This document shows positions 9,842 to 20,070 of a stretch of DNA of 22,583 nt, piece by piece. The DNA lies in NCBI GenBank assembly GCA_034698045.1, contig JAQGAU010000929.1:1-22583 (forward strand), read 5' to 3'. The stretch is from Paramacrobiotus richtersi (Eukaryota > Tardigrada > Eutardigrada > Parachela > Macrobiotidae). The translations under genes were made by a program, and so were the position numbers. Under the pieces are notes generated by a model. The model ran no database searches and was not told the DNA's origin. It was given only the letters and a program-made list of their open reading frames with translations. Numbering within the stretch: the first letter of the stretch is position 1; the number at the start of each line of letters is the position of its first letter.

Positions 9842-10754
9842 ATGCAGAAGACACAAAAACGTGGAATTTCCCGTGGAGGAACTTTTACAGTTATCATTGC
9901 AATAACCACTGCGATTTTGACCGTTACAAGTAAGTACAAAATCTGCTAAAAATCTTTCTTTCTCCATAACGAAATTTTCAGTTTTACATGACCTTTCGTA
10001 CCTGTAGTTATCCTAAATACTCGGGTAATTTATTCTTTTCACATTGTCTGTGCAGTATAGGGCTTTGCGATTACAAAATGTAAAAATATAAGGAAGACGA
10101 TTAGAACCATTTACAGTGTAACCTTCCCCATTTTACGATTAGAACCATTGTTTACAGTGTAACTTCCCCAATTTAGATCTATGGCTGTTGCCGTACGGTG
10201 TTCTTATGACTGCCCACTACAATAACCTAAGCTTGTCGGTGAACCTGATGATGATGGGTTTGAATTGGAAGAAAGGTCTACTCCACCAAAATAAGTTCTG
10301 TGTCGGATGCCTTCTGCTAGTCGGGATCATTTTTGGGATTCTTCTGCTGGCATTTGCCAGAAAATCTTCCGATGTGCTCGGCAGTGTGGATCGCCTCATG
10401 CAAGGGTTTGCACGTCTCGCAGTGTTAGAAAATGGTACGCAGTCCCAAATAGTGGTATTCCCCATCGACCAAGGCTACCGGCAAATCTACGAGCAAGCCA
10501 AGCCACGTGACATGTATTACGCCCGCATTCTGTGGACCTTGATCTATAGTTTGCATGGCGCGAACGGTGTTGTGATCCTGCTCAGTGCCATTGTCGCTGC
10601 TTTCACCTGGTTTCAGAGTACAGAAGCTGAGGGTGACCTTGCCCAAGAACAAGACGATAGTATCGGAGATGACCATACTTCTACTTCTGAGACTGCGGAA
10701 CGGTACTACAAGAAACAGGATGGTGCTCTGGATATAATCATAAATGCAGAATAA
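9842..10754 (+). CDS. Multi-pass membrane protein of unknown family, copy 2
   Basis: Paralogue of 2992-3872. Exons 9842-9929 and 10177-10754 join across a 247-nt GT-AG intron in the same place and phase, giving 221 residues. The architecture is the same: a basic N-terminus (Q-K-T-Q-K-R), a hydrophobic segment at about 16-41, another near 70-92, a hydrophilic loop with an N-G-T sequon, a third span at about 156-180, and an acidic C-terminal tail ending in D-I-I-I-N-A-E. Residues flanking the spans (W-L-L-P-Y, N-W-K-K, P-R-D-M, F/Y-A-R-x-L-W) match copy 1. The family is not recognised, and a receptor, channel subunit or tetraspan-like scaffold cannot be told apart from sequence. The intron's acceptor region is locally duplicated. 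Confidence 0.8.
10099..10176 (+). repeat. Tandem duplication of the 3' splice-site region
   Basis: Positions 10099-10136 and 10137-10176 are near-identical repeats of about 38-40 nt within the intron of membrane gene 2. Copy 1 has a single version (about 3239-3279). The first repeat ends in TTTTAC, so its AG is missing, while the second ends in ATTTAG and is the usable acceptor. Confidence 0.85.
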
Positions 10755-11162
10755 CGGCACGGGGGCTTCGGTGTGCATGGCTGTATGCGTTGAACCGAAT
10801 ATGACTAAGAACGCCTCCAACATCCCTGCTGTTATCCCACAGAAACTCCCACTTTAAAAAATGACGCCTGACGTTTCGTATTATTTTATCGCCTATCGTA
10901 ATGAAGGCAACATTAGCTTATAGGAACGTTTTCCCATGCTTATAGTAGCCTTAAACCAATGCTTGTGACCACTGTTTTTGCCTCTAATATTAGACGGTAA
11001 GTGGAGCGCTCCTCATTGCTAGTAATGGAAATATGGAACGACAAAGCCTCTTTGATGAATTACTTCGTGGTTTTTCAGTTTTTTTCCCCCATGTTATTCT
11101 GCTGTTAATCAATAAAGCAGACGTATTATAGGTACATTTACTTGGCTTATGTATTACAGTGG

Positions 11163-11168
11163 AATAAA
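11163..11168 (+). terminator. Candidate polyadenylation signal of membrane gene 2
   Basis: AATAAA about 410 nt after the stop, at the position aligned with 4380-4385 in copy 1 and followed by a similar GATTGTGT stretch. Confidence 0.4.
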
Positions 11169-11468
11169 GATTGTGTCATCCAACACGGAGAATTACTCGC
11201 CGATCAAATAACCTGGGGCTCTCTCTAATTGACCGGCCGTGATCATTGTCCATTGACTTTAAGGTGGTGACAATTTTAGCTGACAATGTAACAACCGGAA
11301 AACAAAAAAAGATGAAATCATATTACACAATTGGGACAAGTAGGTTAGGATTATGATGCATAGGGCACAAGAAAACAGTCACTAGGCTGCAACAGTAGCT
11401 TTTATCCATGATGAAAGAGTGGTCCGTCCTGTATTTCACAGCTGCATGAAGGTCACAGGTGTCAGTTA

Positions 11469-11504
11469 ACCGGAGAAGCGAGATCAACCGGAGAAGCGAG
11501 ATCA
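11469..11504. repeat. 18-bp tandem duplication
   Basis: Two exact 18-bp units (11469-11486 and 11487-11504) followed by a partial third. The aligned part of copy 1 (around 4752-4775) has only one diverged unit, so the repeat arose after the segment duplicated. Confidence 0.85.
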
Positions 11505-11977
11505 ACCGCTTCCGCCAAACGTATCGTATTAACTTAGTGTTAACTGTTGTAACACGTAATACTGCGACGGCTTGGGAATTCTTCCTTTCCGGATGGAGAA
11601 CTTGGTTGTTTTTCGCAACCTGTGAAATCATATACGTATTTAAGTAGCCTTTCGAAGCGTTGGTCTTTCTATGTTGATTAAGTAATTATGTTGAATGCCA
11701 CAGTGTTATGGATGTACTTACTGTACCAGCATGCTTGGGACGTTCACCTGGTGTCTCGCAGAGACTATCTTCGCAGGCCGATTTCTAAAATTCTGAAGTA
11801 CTAATATATTAAACTAATCGATATACATTCTACAGCTGGTGAACCGTGAACTATTTCAAACCTATACCGGTACATTTTTACTTCGCAGTCGATGTCGTTG
11901 GTGAGAGAGAAGAAAGAAAGAAAAAGGTGACAATGGTCGACAGATACTTCAGTGTGTACCGTACATAAACGTACGTG

Positions 11978-12403
11978 ACAAGTAAACATTTTTGGCCCGG
12001 AATTCAGAATGTAGATACGCGACCCGTACCAATATGATATGATGCACTAAAATACGCGAGCATTAGGCAATTAATCCGTATTCTCTGTATCAAACTTATA
12101 ATTAAACTGTGGAAAAAGTTATGCATTTTCAGATTATTATCACGTAAGTTGGCATCGCATGGCGGTCTCTGAAGCAGGGATGGGATCAGGAAGCTTACGA
12201 TCTTGACCCGATTCTCGCAGAGAGCTATGTGAAGCCGACTTAAGCATTATAGCTTTGACAATGTGTAACTTTTCACCCTTTATGTTTTGATACATATTAC
12301 TGAATATACAGTAAAATGGCTCCATATTCACCAGTTATAGTACACCAGTCTTGGTATGAGTTGCGTATTTACTCTGAACTCCGGGTCAAAAATGTTTACT
12401 TGT
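11978..12403. mobile_element. Non-autonomous TIR element (MITE-like), 426 bp
   Basis: The left end, ACAAGTAAACATTTTTGGCC and onward, and the reverse complement of the right end match over about 50 bp with few differences, giving long terminal inverted repeats. The interior has no coding capacity. The flanking sequence on both sides aligns with copy 1 of the segmental duplication around 5225-5245, where the element is absent, so this is an insertion after the duplication. No clear target-site duplication could be read, and the superfamily is not assigned. Confidence 0.8.
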
Positions 12404-12868
12404 GAGCTTTGAACATGAAAACCATAATAATTTTATAACGGTCAATGATACACACTGGAATAAAGACACATTCCACTCCAGTAATATTGACGAATATTAA
12501 TGCAATGATTGTGTGAGTCTGTATCGTACTCAGTCGTAGCACCGCTTATGTAGCACGAAAACATATATTTTTATTAACCATCACTAAACGGGAAAGCGGA
12601 AAACGGTAACAAAACAGAATAACTGATATTATATGAAGCGAATACCGCACATGAATATAGAACTGACAGAATACAAAACCGGTAGACTTGGTTCAGTTAG
12701 TTGCACTGTCAAATAAAGTAATTATAACGAAGTTGGAAATACATTATTTTGCCTGTCGGCTCCTAATTCCGTTTGGCTAATTTGAGAGAATAGGCGCCAA
12801 AACCAACATCACTCAAAATGAGCGGTAAACAACAGCGCGCAGTTCAGCGTCGTAGAGTTCCTTTTCCG
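12404..12868. other. Intergenic region downstream of the BTB array
   Basis: Non-coding. On the minus strand an AATAAA (12575-12570) lies about 295 nt past the stop of the first BTB gene and may be its polyadenylation signal. Nothing else was recognised. Confidence 0.35.
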
Positions 12869-15312
12869 TCATTCATCAGGATAAAAGCGAAAAGAATGCA
12901 CAAGAACTTCCACTTCTTTTCCGTCAGATGGCACCTTACCGGGAGGGATCAACAGGTAAATGAAAAGTGGAAGCGCCTTCTCAGGAATATTCGGTCTGAA
13001 GTCATATGACCAGTTGCACAGTTCCCCTGCAGTACCGCTGCGGTGGTGACCCCGCTGGGAACTAAACGACACACTGTCGGGTTTCCGGTGATAAGAATGT
13101 GTTGTGCGCGCGTGTACCCCGGTCACCTTGTCAGAGTGGGCAGTATCAACAGACAAGGGCGCCGTACAATTCGGATGGCGAACTGAGAAACATATTCCAT
13201 TACAGGCGTTCGGGCTCGTCCCGCCGGGCATTTTAATGAAATATATACCAACGCGCTCGTTGTCGTGACTGTATAACGCAAAGCTCACATTTGGATCCAG
13301 TCGGTCTAATCCTTCGATATGGAATTCGTAACGGCCGAAACCGAGAGCACCAACTAATTGAAGTCCAGCGCCTTTCCAAACACCTTCGTGCAGGTTTATA
13401 CGTAGTTGCAGATGTCCGTGATTATCGACGAAGGCATTTCCTGCAGCCACCATCCCGGAGTTCTTATCACATTTCTCCCGAGCAACCCACCGACGATCAC
13501 AAAAGACAATGTCTGATGATCGAGGAGTACCCGAAAACGGAATGTCGGGTTTCTTCGCGGCATATTTGAACTGGTATATCTGGAGCAGTTCTTTATTCAG
13601 CAGCAATCCAGTCTAAACAGCGTTCGTGTATCCAGTTACCACCCAAATAAAATCTGTTGTCAAAGGATACGTACGCTAGGAAGGGGGTTGTACTGCCTGG
13701 TAATTCGGTGGTTAAGTACCCTCTATGCGCGCGCAGTAAACACTTATTTATGCAAACACAACTGAGTAAATAAAAAGTAACTTAACCGTGAAAAAAAGTG
13801 CGATATAAGGTGTCATAAAAATGCGAAAGCATACGAAGTATTATTACAGCAGCAATTTTAAACTGGATCCCTAACGCAAACTGATATAACTATGTTTGAA
13901 AATATTTGAAGTGAAGGATGTCTCCGTTTAGTAGTAGATCACCGTTTAGTAATCCTTTTTTACCTTTTAACGAGTATTAGCTTTAGAAATTAGTTTTACT
14001 GCACACCTGCATTTACACAAATTTAACTTGTTATTTTATTTACATGCCTAGAGTTTCGTTCACACCGCTCATTAGGGGCTGACGCGCAAAGACGGACAGC
14101 AGTGACACTCAATCTCAAAACCCTATGCCGCTAAATCAGCTTATAAAATAATTTTCATGAAGAAACCTAACGACATAAGCCAGCAAATACTGTAGGTGTC
14201 CTTACACATTAAGGAAGGGCAGCCAAAAGCGATGCTTTTGTTACTTACAGAGCCAGGGCCATTGACTAGCTGCCCATCATCCATCAGGGGAAACCGGACC
14301 AAAAATAACGCCTCTCCTAGCATGCAGCGCTGATTGGCAGCAGTGGGCTCCAGCTGACTGGTTCGGCAAGCATTTGTGGCCCAACTGAAACACGATCCGA
14401 GAAATGAAAAGTTATAAGAGCTACCATAACTCGTTGCTTATACTCACCATTCCGCCGCTTTGTACACTTCATCTTCGTTAACAAGGAGAGTATCTCGGCT
14501 GAGAATCTCCCGTAAGATGTCGTTTTTCAGTTGCAAAAACTCTTGTGATTGCAATAGTTCGCTGCAGTGTAAGTCCACGATCTCTAGGCACTTGATAACC
14601 AGATTCTCCGCATCCATAATCTTTGCCTACGGCACCCGTTCGACTTTCGAGCTTTCGTAGCATTTGTCTCATACGGAGAGTTTTAAGTTACTCGTTACTG
14701 ACATATACGAACCTACCGCTTCCAACATAGTGAAGCAAGTGCTTTTGTCGACCTTTTTAATGGCATACTCGGCGCAGATATCGACCAACTTTGGCATGCC
14801 GTACTTCTTGGCACAGTACAAAGTTGGCAAAGCGTTTTCCAAGTTAAGGTCCTCGACGACATCCGTATACAAATATCTAGGACCACAATTAATATGTAAG
14901 GACTTCATTACGACTAATAACAGCCAATATAAATTACAGGCTTCTACCAACCCGCTTACTTCAGGACGATACTAAAGGATTGCGGTAGAATGTCGCGGAG
15001 CTCGATCATTTTCTCAGTGGTTTCAGGAACCTCGCCGTTGAACATCGTGTCAAATACATCGCTGCCGAGACTGAGCACAAATCTGCAGAAACAGCTAACA
15101 TGCAGCCTTCACTCAAGCGTAAGCACGGCAATCAAGCCATTGTATATCAAAGTGTACTTGTGTGCTCGAAACAACTCCTCCTCTCCGTACTGGTGTCCCA
15201 CTGCAATGTCGCTTCGTTCTCCGGTGTCCAGAATTTACTTCATGCGTTGGGCGATTCCAGATGTTGCACCACGCCATCCCCAGACACAAGTGGTCTGCGA
15301 AGATTCGCACAT
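12869..15312 (-). pseudogene. BTB-BACK-GH16-like gene, first copy, with stop in the BTB exon
   Basis: Six exons: 15312-15158, 15082-14960, 14876-14717, 14626-14448, 14384-14249 and 13612-12869. All junctions have GT-AG sites in the same phases as the two sister genes, and exons 2-5 are 123, 160, 179 and 136 nt in all three. Exon 1 starts M-C-E like the middle copy, but it has TAA in frame at about 15239-15237 where the sisters have H or R, and it lacks two codons inside the BTB S-D-V-x-F-x-V-G motif. Exons 2-6 are fully open. The last exon encodes a 247-residue C-terminal part with the GH16-like blocks (F-V-D-x-x-G-H-L-x-L-R, W-K-G-A-G, L-G-F-G-R-Y-E-F-x-I-E-G, D-P-N-V) and ends F-R-F-Y-P-D-E. 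Intron 5 is expanded to 636 nt. It could be a recent pseudogene, a gene with an alternative first exon, or carry a sequence error. A possible TATA (TATAAG, 15352-15347) precedes the ATG. Confidence 0.75.
13613..14248 (-). other. Enlarged intron 5 of the first BTB gene
   Basis: 636 nt, against 99 and 104 nt in the sister genes. It is AT-rich, with no ORF, no clear terminal repeats and no RNA gene recognised. It probably grew by insertion of a now unrecognisable sequence. Confidence 0.6.
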
Positions 15313-17188
15313 TGTTCTCACAGCGTCACAGCCTGCTAGGAAAGCACTTATATGTATTAAGTTCCCTCAAAATGAAGCATTAATTAGAAAAGCCCGCAAT
15401 TAACCATTGAACAAAATTAAGATTTATGCACAATCATTGATAATGTTAAGACAACCCACCCTGAATCAACTGCGTGTTTACAGTACTTGATTTCGCTGAG
15501 TTTTTCCGTAACTTGTTGATCCAGCTTGTAATTGCGGTGGCTCGGATCATCGACTCGGATGCACGTAACGGGGTCTTTATCAATTATCGGTGCTTTCAGC
15601 TAGATCCCGTTTTTTGAGATAACGTCTGGAATAACCCCCAAACCGTCGGAGATGAACTCCAAAACCAACACAAGCGAATAAGCAGAGAAATAGTAAGAAA
15701 AACAACAGTTACAAACTTACAATCAGTCCTGGCTTGAATCGGTGAGCCTACGCGCATTTTGGATTAACAATTGCTGTTAAACCATCATTAACTCATTAAG
15801 TCTTGCCAAAGGAAGAATGTTGATACATACCTGTTGTGAACTTTACTCCTCAGATAAGATGCCTCTGACGTTCACCGAAGATAAATAATTATACTTGCTG
15901 GACGCCGTTCAGTATCTTTAGCCTTTCACTTTCATTTGATTAAGCCAATCAATTAAGGCAAAGAAAGAGGTACTAGAATACTGGCCAGCTCCATGCTTTT
16001 CTCGTTTTGAATGATAATTTACCAAACAGCAATGTCCATGTCTATACCCTGCTGCTGCAACAGTGATAACTACCAGTACAAGGGTAATAGGGTATCACAA
16101 CTAACACTTTGGCAGTCATTTGCTCCACACTTGCGCAAGATCGTGCCTTATCAACTTTGTTGGCAGCTTTGCCACATTCCATCCGGCAAACAATTTCCAC
16201 GCTCCAGTTGCCCGGCGCGAAAATGTAATATGCATAATCGTACTTCAAGTAGCATGTAAGTCATAAACATGTTGTACGTGCACAATCCTGTTAACGAACA
16301 CGACAACACGACTCTGGCGTGTGATGTATCCAGCAGATAAGAAAAAACCCTGGTTTAGATTGCACTTCCGCTACCTTTCGAAACAGAGCTCCGTCATGAG
16401 CTGTCTTAAAGTTCAACGCAAAAGAAAATTACAGTCGCGATAAAGTCAGCGAATGAAAAATAACCTAGGTACTGACAGTTATATATGGCATGGATAAAAC
16501 ACATTATTAAAGCTCGGCGTACAGAATACATGAATCGAGTAACGTCTGTTTGTCCATTATTGTAGGCACAGGACATTCGCGTCGCGCACAGTTTCAGAAC
16601 CAGCCATTATCTCATCCATATCTAGATCTGGAAACTGAGTCACCTGTATTGGGCAGTACGTTTCGGACAGGTAAAACTGAAATACGAAGGTCATTAATTC
16701 AGTTCAAAAGATTTACCGTACACAGCAATAGTAAAGGTAGTGACGAATACGATACATTACACACCATGGTACTGGTAGAGAAGTTGCTGATGTATCCGTA
16801 CGTATTGCATCGTAACAGTGGCTAAATAACTGCCACTAGAAGTACCGTTCCAAGATTGTCTTTGTAATTCGAAATGCGTTGGTTCTCGATAAGTGAATGC
16901 ACAATACAATCCCCACTACACTTTACTTGTGCATTATCCATTGCATAATTCTTGAACGTTATGCAGCTAATCAATCGAATAACAAAAGGAAAACGAGGCA
17001 TGAAAATGACGAAATCTAGATAGGAAGATGCACAAGCGTATCATAACTGATGTGAATCAAACAACAGAAACTTAAACATTCCGTACATCCTCAGTAAGTA
17101 CAACATGTACAGCGTCTCGAGAGTCAAAACTCAAATCAAAACTAAAGAGTACCCTGGTCGATAGGTCGCTTGAGCAGCTGCTCTTTCG
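15313..17188. other. Intergenic region between first and second BTB genes
   Basis: Mostly featureless. On the minus strand around 15745-15478 there is a coding-like stretch: a short ATG segment followed by a GTAAGT donor (about 15745-15709), then open sequence interrupted by one TAG and ending near a GTGGGT. No protein family was recognised. It may be a relic exon or chance. The rest (15800-17150) shows no supported exon, and the plus-strand ORF near 16550 lacks an ATG start. Confidence 0.35.
15347..15352 (-). promoter_or_regulatory. Candidate TATA box of the first BTB gene
   Basis: TATAAG on the minus strand about 35 nt upstream of the ATG at 15312. This is close for a TATA-to-start distance and would give a very short leader. 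Motif match only. Confidence 0.2.
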
Positions 17189-19119
17189 TCATTCATCAGG
17201 AAAAAAGCGAAAAGATTTCACAACAATTTCCACCTCTTTCCTGTCGCATGGCGCCGTATCTCCCGCACCGAAGAGACAAAAGTAAACTGGCAGTGCTTTC
17301 CGCGAAATAACCGGTCCGGAGTTATAAGACCAGTTGTGCGGTTCCATTCTTGTATTATTGTCAGGGCAACCGCCCTGGGACGAAAATAACACGCTGTCGG
17401 GGTTCCGGTGGTAACCATGTGCTGTACGCTCAAACGCCAAGGTAACCTTATCCGAATAGGGAAGGATACGTGAAGGATGCGGTTCGAGAGAGCTCCGGCA
17501 ACGAATTGATGTTCTTGTCACGTCAAAGCTGCTCATAATATACCCGGGACAAAATGTGGAGAAAGCGATGCAGACACCTGGCTCGCGGTCCGCGTGGCTG
17601 TATAATGCAAAGCGAACATTAGGGTTCAGTCGGTCCAGACCTTCGATGTGGAACTCGTAACGTCCGAAACCAAGAGAATCAGCGGAACGCACACCAGCCC
17701 CTTTCCACACACCACCGTGCTTGGAGTAACGCAGATGAACATGCCCAAACTCATCCAGGAAAGTATTATTGACAGTCATATGCCCGAAGTCTATATCGTC
17801 GTACTTGCTTTGAACAATCCATTGGCGGTCACAAAAGACGATGTTGGATGATCGAGGATTTCCCGAGAAGGGAATCTCGGGTTTCTGTGTGGCATGTTTG
17901 AACTGGTAGATCTTCAGGAGCTCTTCATTCAGCAAGAATCCAGCCTAAATGGTTCATGCATTCAGACAAAGAATCCTTACACGGTAAAACAACCGTAGCC
18001 ACTGCTATAATAAGCGGTCAAGGAACCAGCTGAACGCTCTTACGCTTCCTGGTCCATCGACAAGCTGTCCATCATCCATTAATGGAAACCGTACCAGAAA
18101 CAATGCCTTTCCTAGTACAAGGCGATAATTGGCTGCCGTTGGCTCAAGTCCGTTGACTCGGCAAGCATTAGCGGCCCATCTAAAACACGAAATGCGGAAA
18201 GTTGGCAAGAAACAAAAAAATAACAGATACATACAAAAGACTCACATAAGCGAATACATCACTCGTTTTTTCTACACTTACCGTTCTGCCGCTTTATATA
18301 CTAGCTCTTCGTCAATAGGAAGAGTATCTCGGCTGAAAATCATCTGCACGGTCTCGTTCTTCAGTTCCAAAAATTCTCGGGATTTTAATAGCTCGCTGCA
18401 CTGGGTATCCACCATCTCTAGGCATTTGCTGACCAAGCTATCCGCACCAATACCCTTTGCCTACAACGACCATTCTTGCATTAACGTTGGCATTCGTGAT
18501 CACATCAATGCCACCGAAACTGTAAACCTACGGTCTCCAGCATAGTGAAAAGAGTGTCTTCCTCGACGTTCTTAATGGCATACTTGGCGCAGATGTCGAC
18601 CAATTTTGGGATGCCATATTTTTCTGCGCAGTACATGGTGGGCAAAACGTTCTCCATGGAGAGATCTTCGACGATATCCGTGTACAAATATCTACAATTC
18701 CATTTCTCGAAATATCTAACCATAAAACGAATTTCTGCGATTCTGCTTACTTTAGCAGGATAGCGAAGGCTTCCGGAAGAATATCAGGGAGATCAATCGT
18801 TTTCTCGGTAGTCTCAGGCAATCCTCCGTAAAACATGCTGTCGAACACATCGCTGCTAACACTGAGCACAAATCTACAAAACAGCAACATGCCTTTATTT
18901 GCTGCTGTCTTTCGTTCATCAGCATCTAGTTGATGGATTATTCAGGGCTTACTTGTGGGCTCGGAAGAGTTCGACTTGTTCCTCTCCATACTGCTTCCCC
19001 ACTGAAAATTCAACATCACTCCGTTCTTCAGTTTCGAAAACATGCTTTATCCGCTGTCCGATCCCAGACGCTGCGCCACGCCATCCCCAGATCGAAGAAC
19101 TGCGCGACGTTTCACACAT
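17189..19119 (-). CDS. BTB-BACK protein with a C-terminal GH16-like domain, second copy
   Basis: Probable Cullin-3-type adaptor. Exons are 19119-18953, 18873-18751, 18691-18532, 18460-18282, 18179-18044 and 17944-17189, with introns of 59-102 nt, giving 506 residues. The start is the M-C-E ATG shared with the first copy. The frame stays open upstream to about 19257 without another ATG. The BTB core is in exons 1-3 (E-R-S-D-V-E-F-S-V-G, R-A-H-K-F-V-L, D-V-F-D-S-M-F-Y-G, then Y-L-Y-T-D). BACK-type helices follow in exons 3-5 (N-V-L-P-T-M-Y-C-A-E-K-Y, I-F-S-R-D-T-L, L-F-L-V-R-F-P-L-M), matching the BTBD1/2/3/6 family. After residue 275 or so, where that family has a PHR domain, a GH16-like beta-sandwich begins: F-L-D-E-F-G-H-V-H-L-R, W-K-G-A-G, L-G-F-G-R-Y-E-F-H-I-E-G, L-N-P-N-V. 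It ends V-E-I-V-V-K-S-F-R-F-F-P-D-E. The catalytic acidic cluster is not evident (C-I-A-F-S in that place). Ligand unknown. Confidence 0.85.
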
Positions 19120-20070
19120 TGCTGCAAGAGGCTGTTCCTGCTGACTCTGAGAGACCTTGTCAGAAGTCCGCAAATGTGAGCATGGTTTGTGGACGTGAAA
19201 AAAAACAGTAATATCACTAATACAAGCGATTCCTTTATAACCGTAGGACTTTCTCAAAAGTTACGAAAATACTTCGTTACGAAGTAACGAAAATAAAGAA
19301 TGCTTGCTGGCTTTACTGCGTATGCCGATAGTCCCGACACTGTCTTCGTTTGCTGAGCCGTTTGGACTGCAGTTGGTGAGTCGTTTGCAGCACACCATTG
19401 TACAGCGCGCTCAGGCTTTTTTCAAAACTTGAACCAAAGCCTAAATTAATATGTAATAGTATCGTCATAAAATTTGATGCTTGAGCTTAATAACTTACCA
19501 ATAACAATACCACAGTGCGAAAGTAACTCATAGAAATACAGACTTACCTCTTTCGCGAGCTTGAATGTGATAAATGCGCATATTTATACAACCATTTGAT
19601 AAATTACTTTATATCTGTAATACTCTAACAGTAGTATTTTAGTTGACCATGTAACACCGCGGTACAAGATGCTGTGTACAGCATTAACCAGGTCACATCT
19701 TAAAAATAAAAAGTCTTCGATGCTTACGACACGACAATCGTAATCAGTGAGAAATACGCGTAAACTCTCACTTCAACGTACTGTAAAGCGTATCGTATCA
19801 TGCTACTCTGGCACGTATGTTGTGACGCAATACTTTGCTACAAATATTATTCCAATAGTCATCCGCTACATAACTGACACTTCACTGACTTGATTATAAG
19901 CAAAACTGCAAAAGAACAGGATGAAACATATACGGCCCACCAACCACCAAAACAGATCGAAGACCCCGGTAGACACTAGACAGAACCAAAAGTATAGACC
20001 CATTGTAATAATTACATACCAGTACTAGCATGATGGGCAACACAATCGAGAATCAGCCGTCCCTGCACTG
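19120..20070. other. Intergenic region between second and third BTB genes
   Basis: Holds the likely promoter of the second BTB gene and a small inverted repeat (TTCGTTAC/GTAACGAA, around 19272-19290). From 19300 to 20070 no exon, RNA gene or larger repeat was recognised. Confidence 0.4.
19234..19239 (-). promoter_or_regulatory. Candidate TATA box of the second BTB gene
   Basis: TATAAA followed by GG on the minus strand about 115 nt upstream of the ATG at 19119, giving a plausible leader of roughly 85-90 nt. Motif match only. Confidence 0.35.

Larger units (their letters stand above)
10755..11977. other. 3' region of membrane gene 2 and intergenic sequence
   Basis: The likely 3'UTR runs to the AATAAA at 11163. 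A second AATAAA lies near 11110. The remainder aligns with copy 1 to about 11950, where the 426-bp element begins shortly after. No supported gene. Confidence 0.4.
8030..12420. repeat. Segmental duplication, copy 2
   Basis: Direct-orientation counterpart of 1000-5240. The gene order is the same, and most of the extra length comes from a 426-bp inverted-repeat element near its right end. Copy-2-specific changes also include a duplicated splice-acceptor region (10099-10176) and an 18-bp tandem duplication (11469-11504). Confidence 0.8.

Noticed and set aside
10425..10823. Minus-strand ORF (132 codons) over the end of membrane gene 2
   Set aside because: Antisense shadow of a conserved coding exon. 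It is not kept opposite membrane gene 1.
12869..13612. Reading the last exon as the usual PHR domain of the BTBD family
   Set aside because: None of the PHR landmarks are visible, while ordered GH16-like landmarks are present in all three copies.
13690..13740. tRNA-like look of a short stretch in the enlarged intron 5
   Set aside because: No T-arm consensus and no foldable acceptor stem.
14990..15403. Plus-strand ORF (137 codons) opposite BTB exons 1-2
   Set aside because: Lies antisense to exons with clear BTB motifs and splice sites, and has no domain of its own.
16550..16825. Plus-strand ORF (91 codons) in the BTB intergenic region
   Set aside because: Begins at TTG with no ATG near the start, no splice partners and no recognisable motif.
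19259..19292. Small inverted repeat near the second BTB promoter as a possible transposon end
   Set aside because: Arms are only 8 bp and there is no second terminus or target-site duplication nearby.
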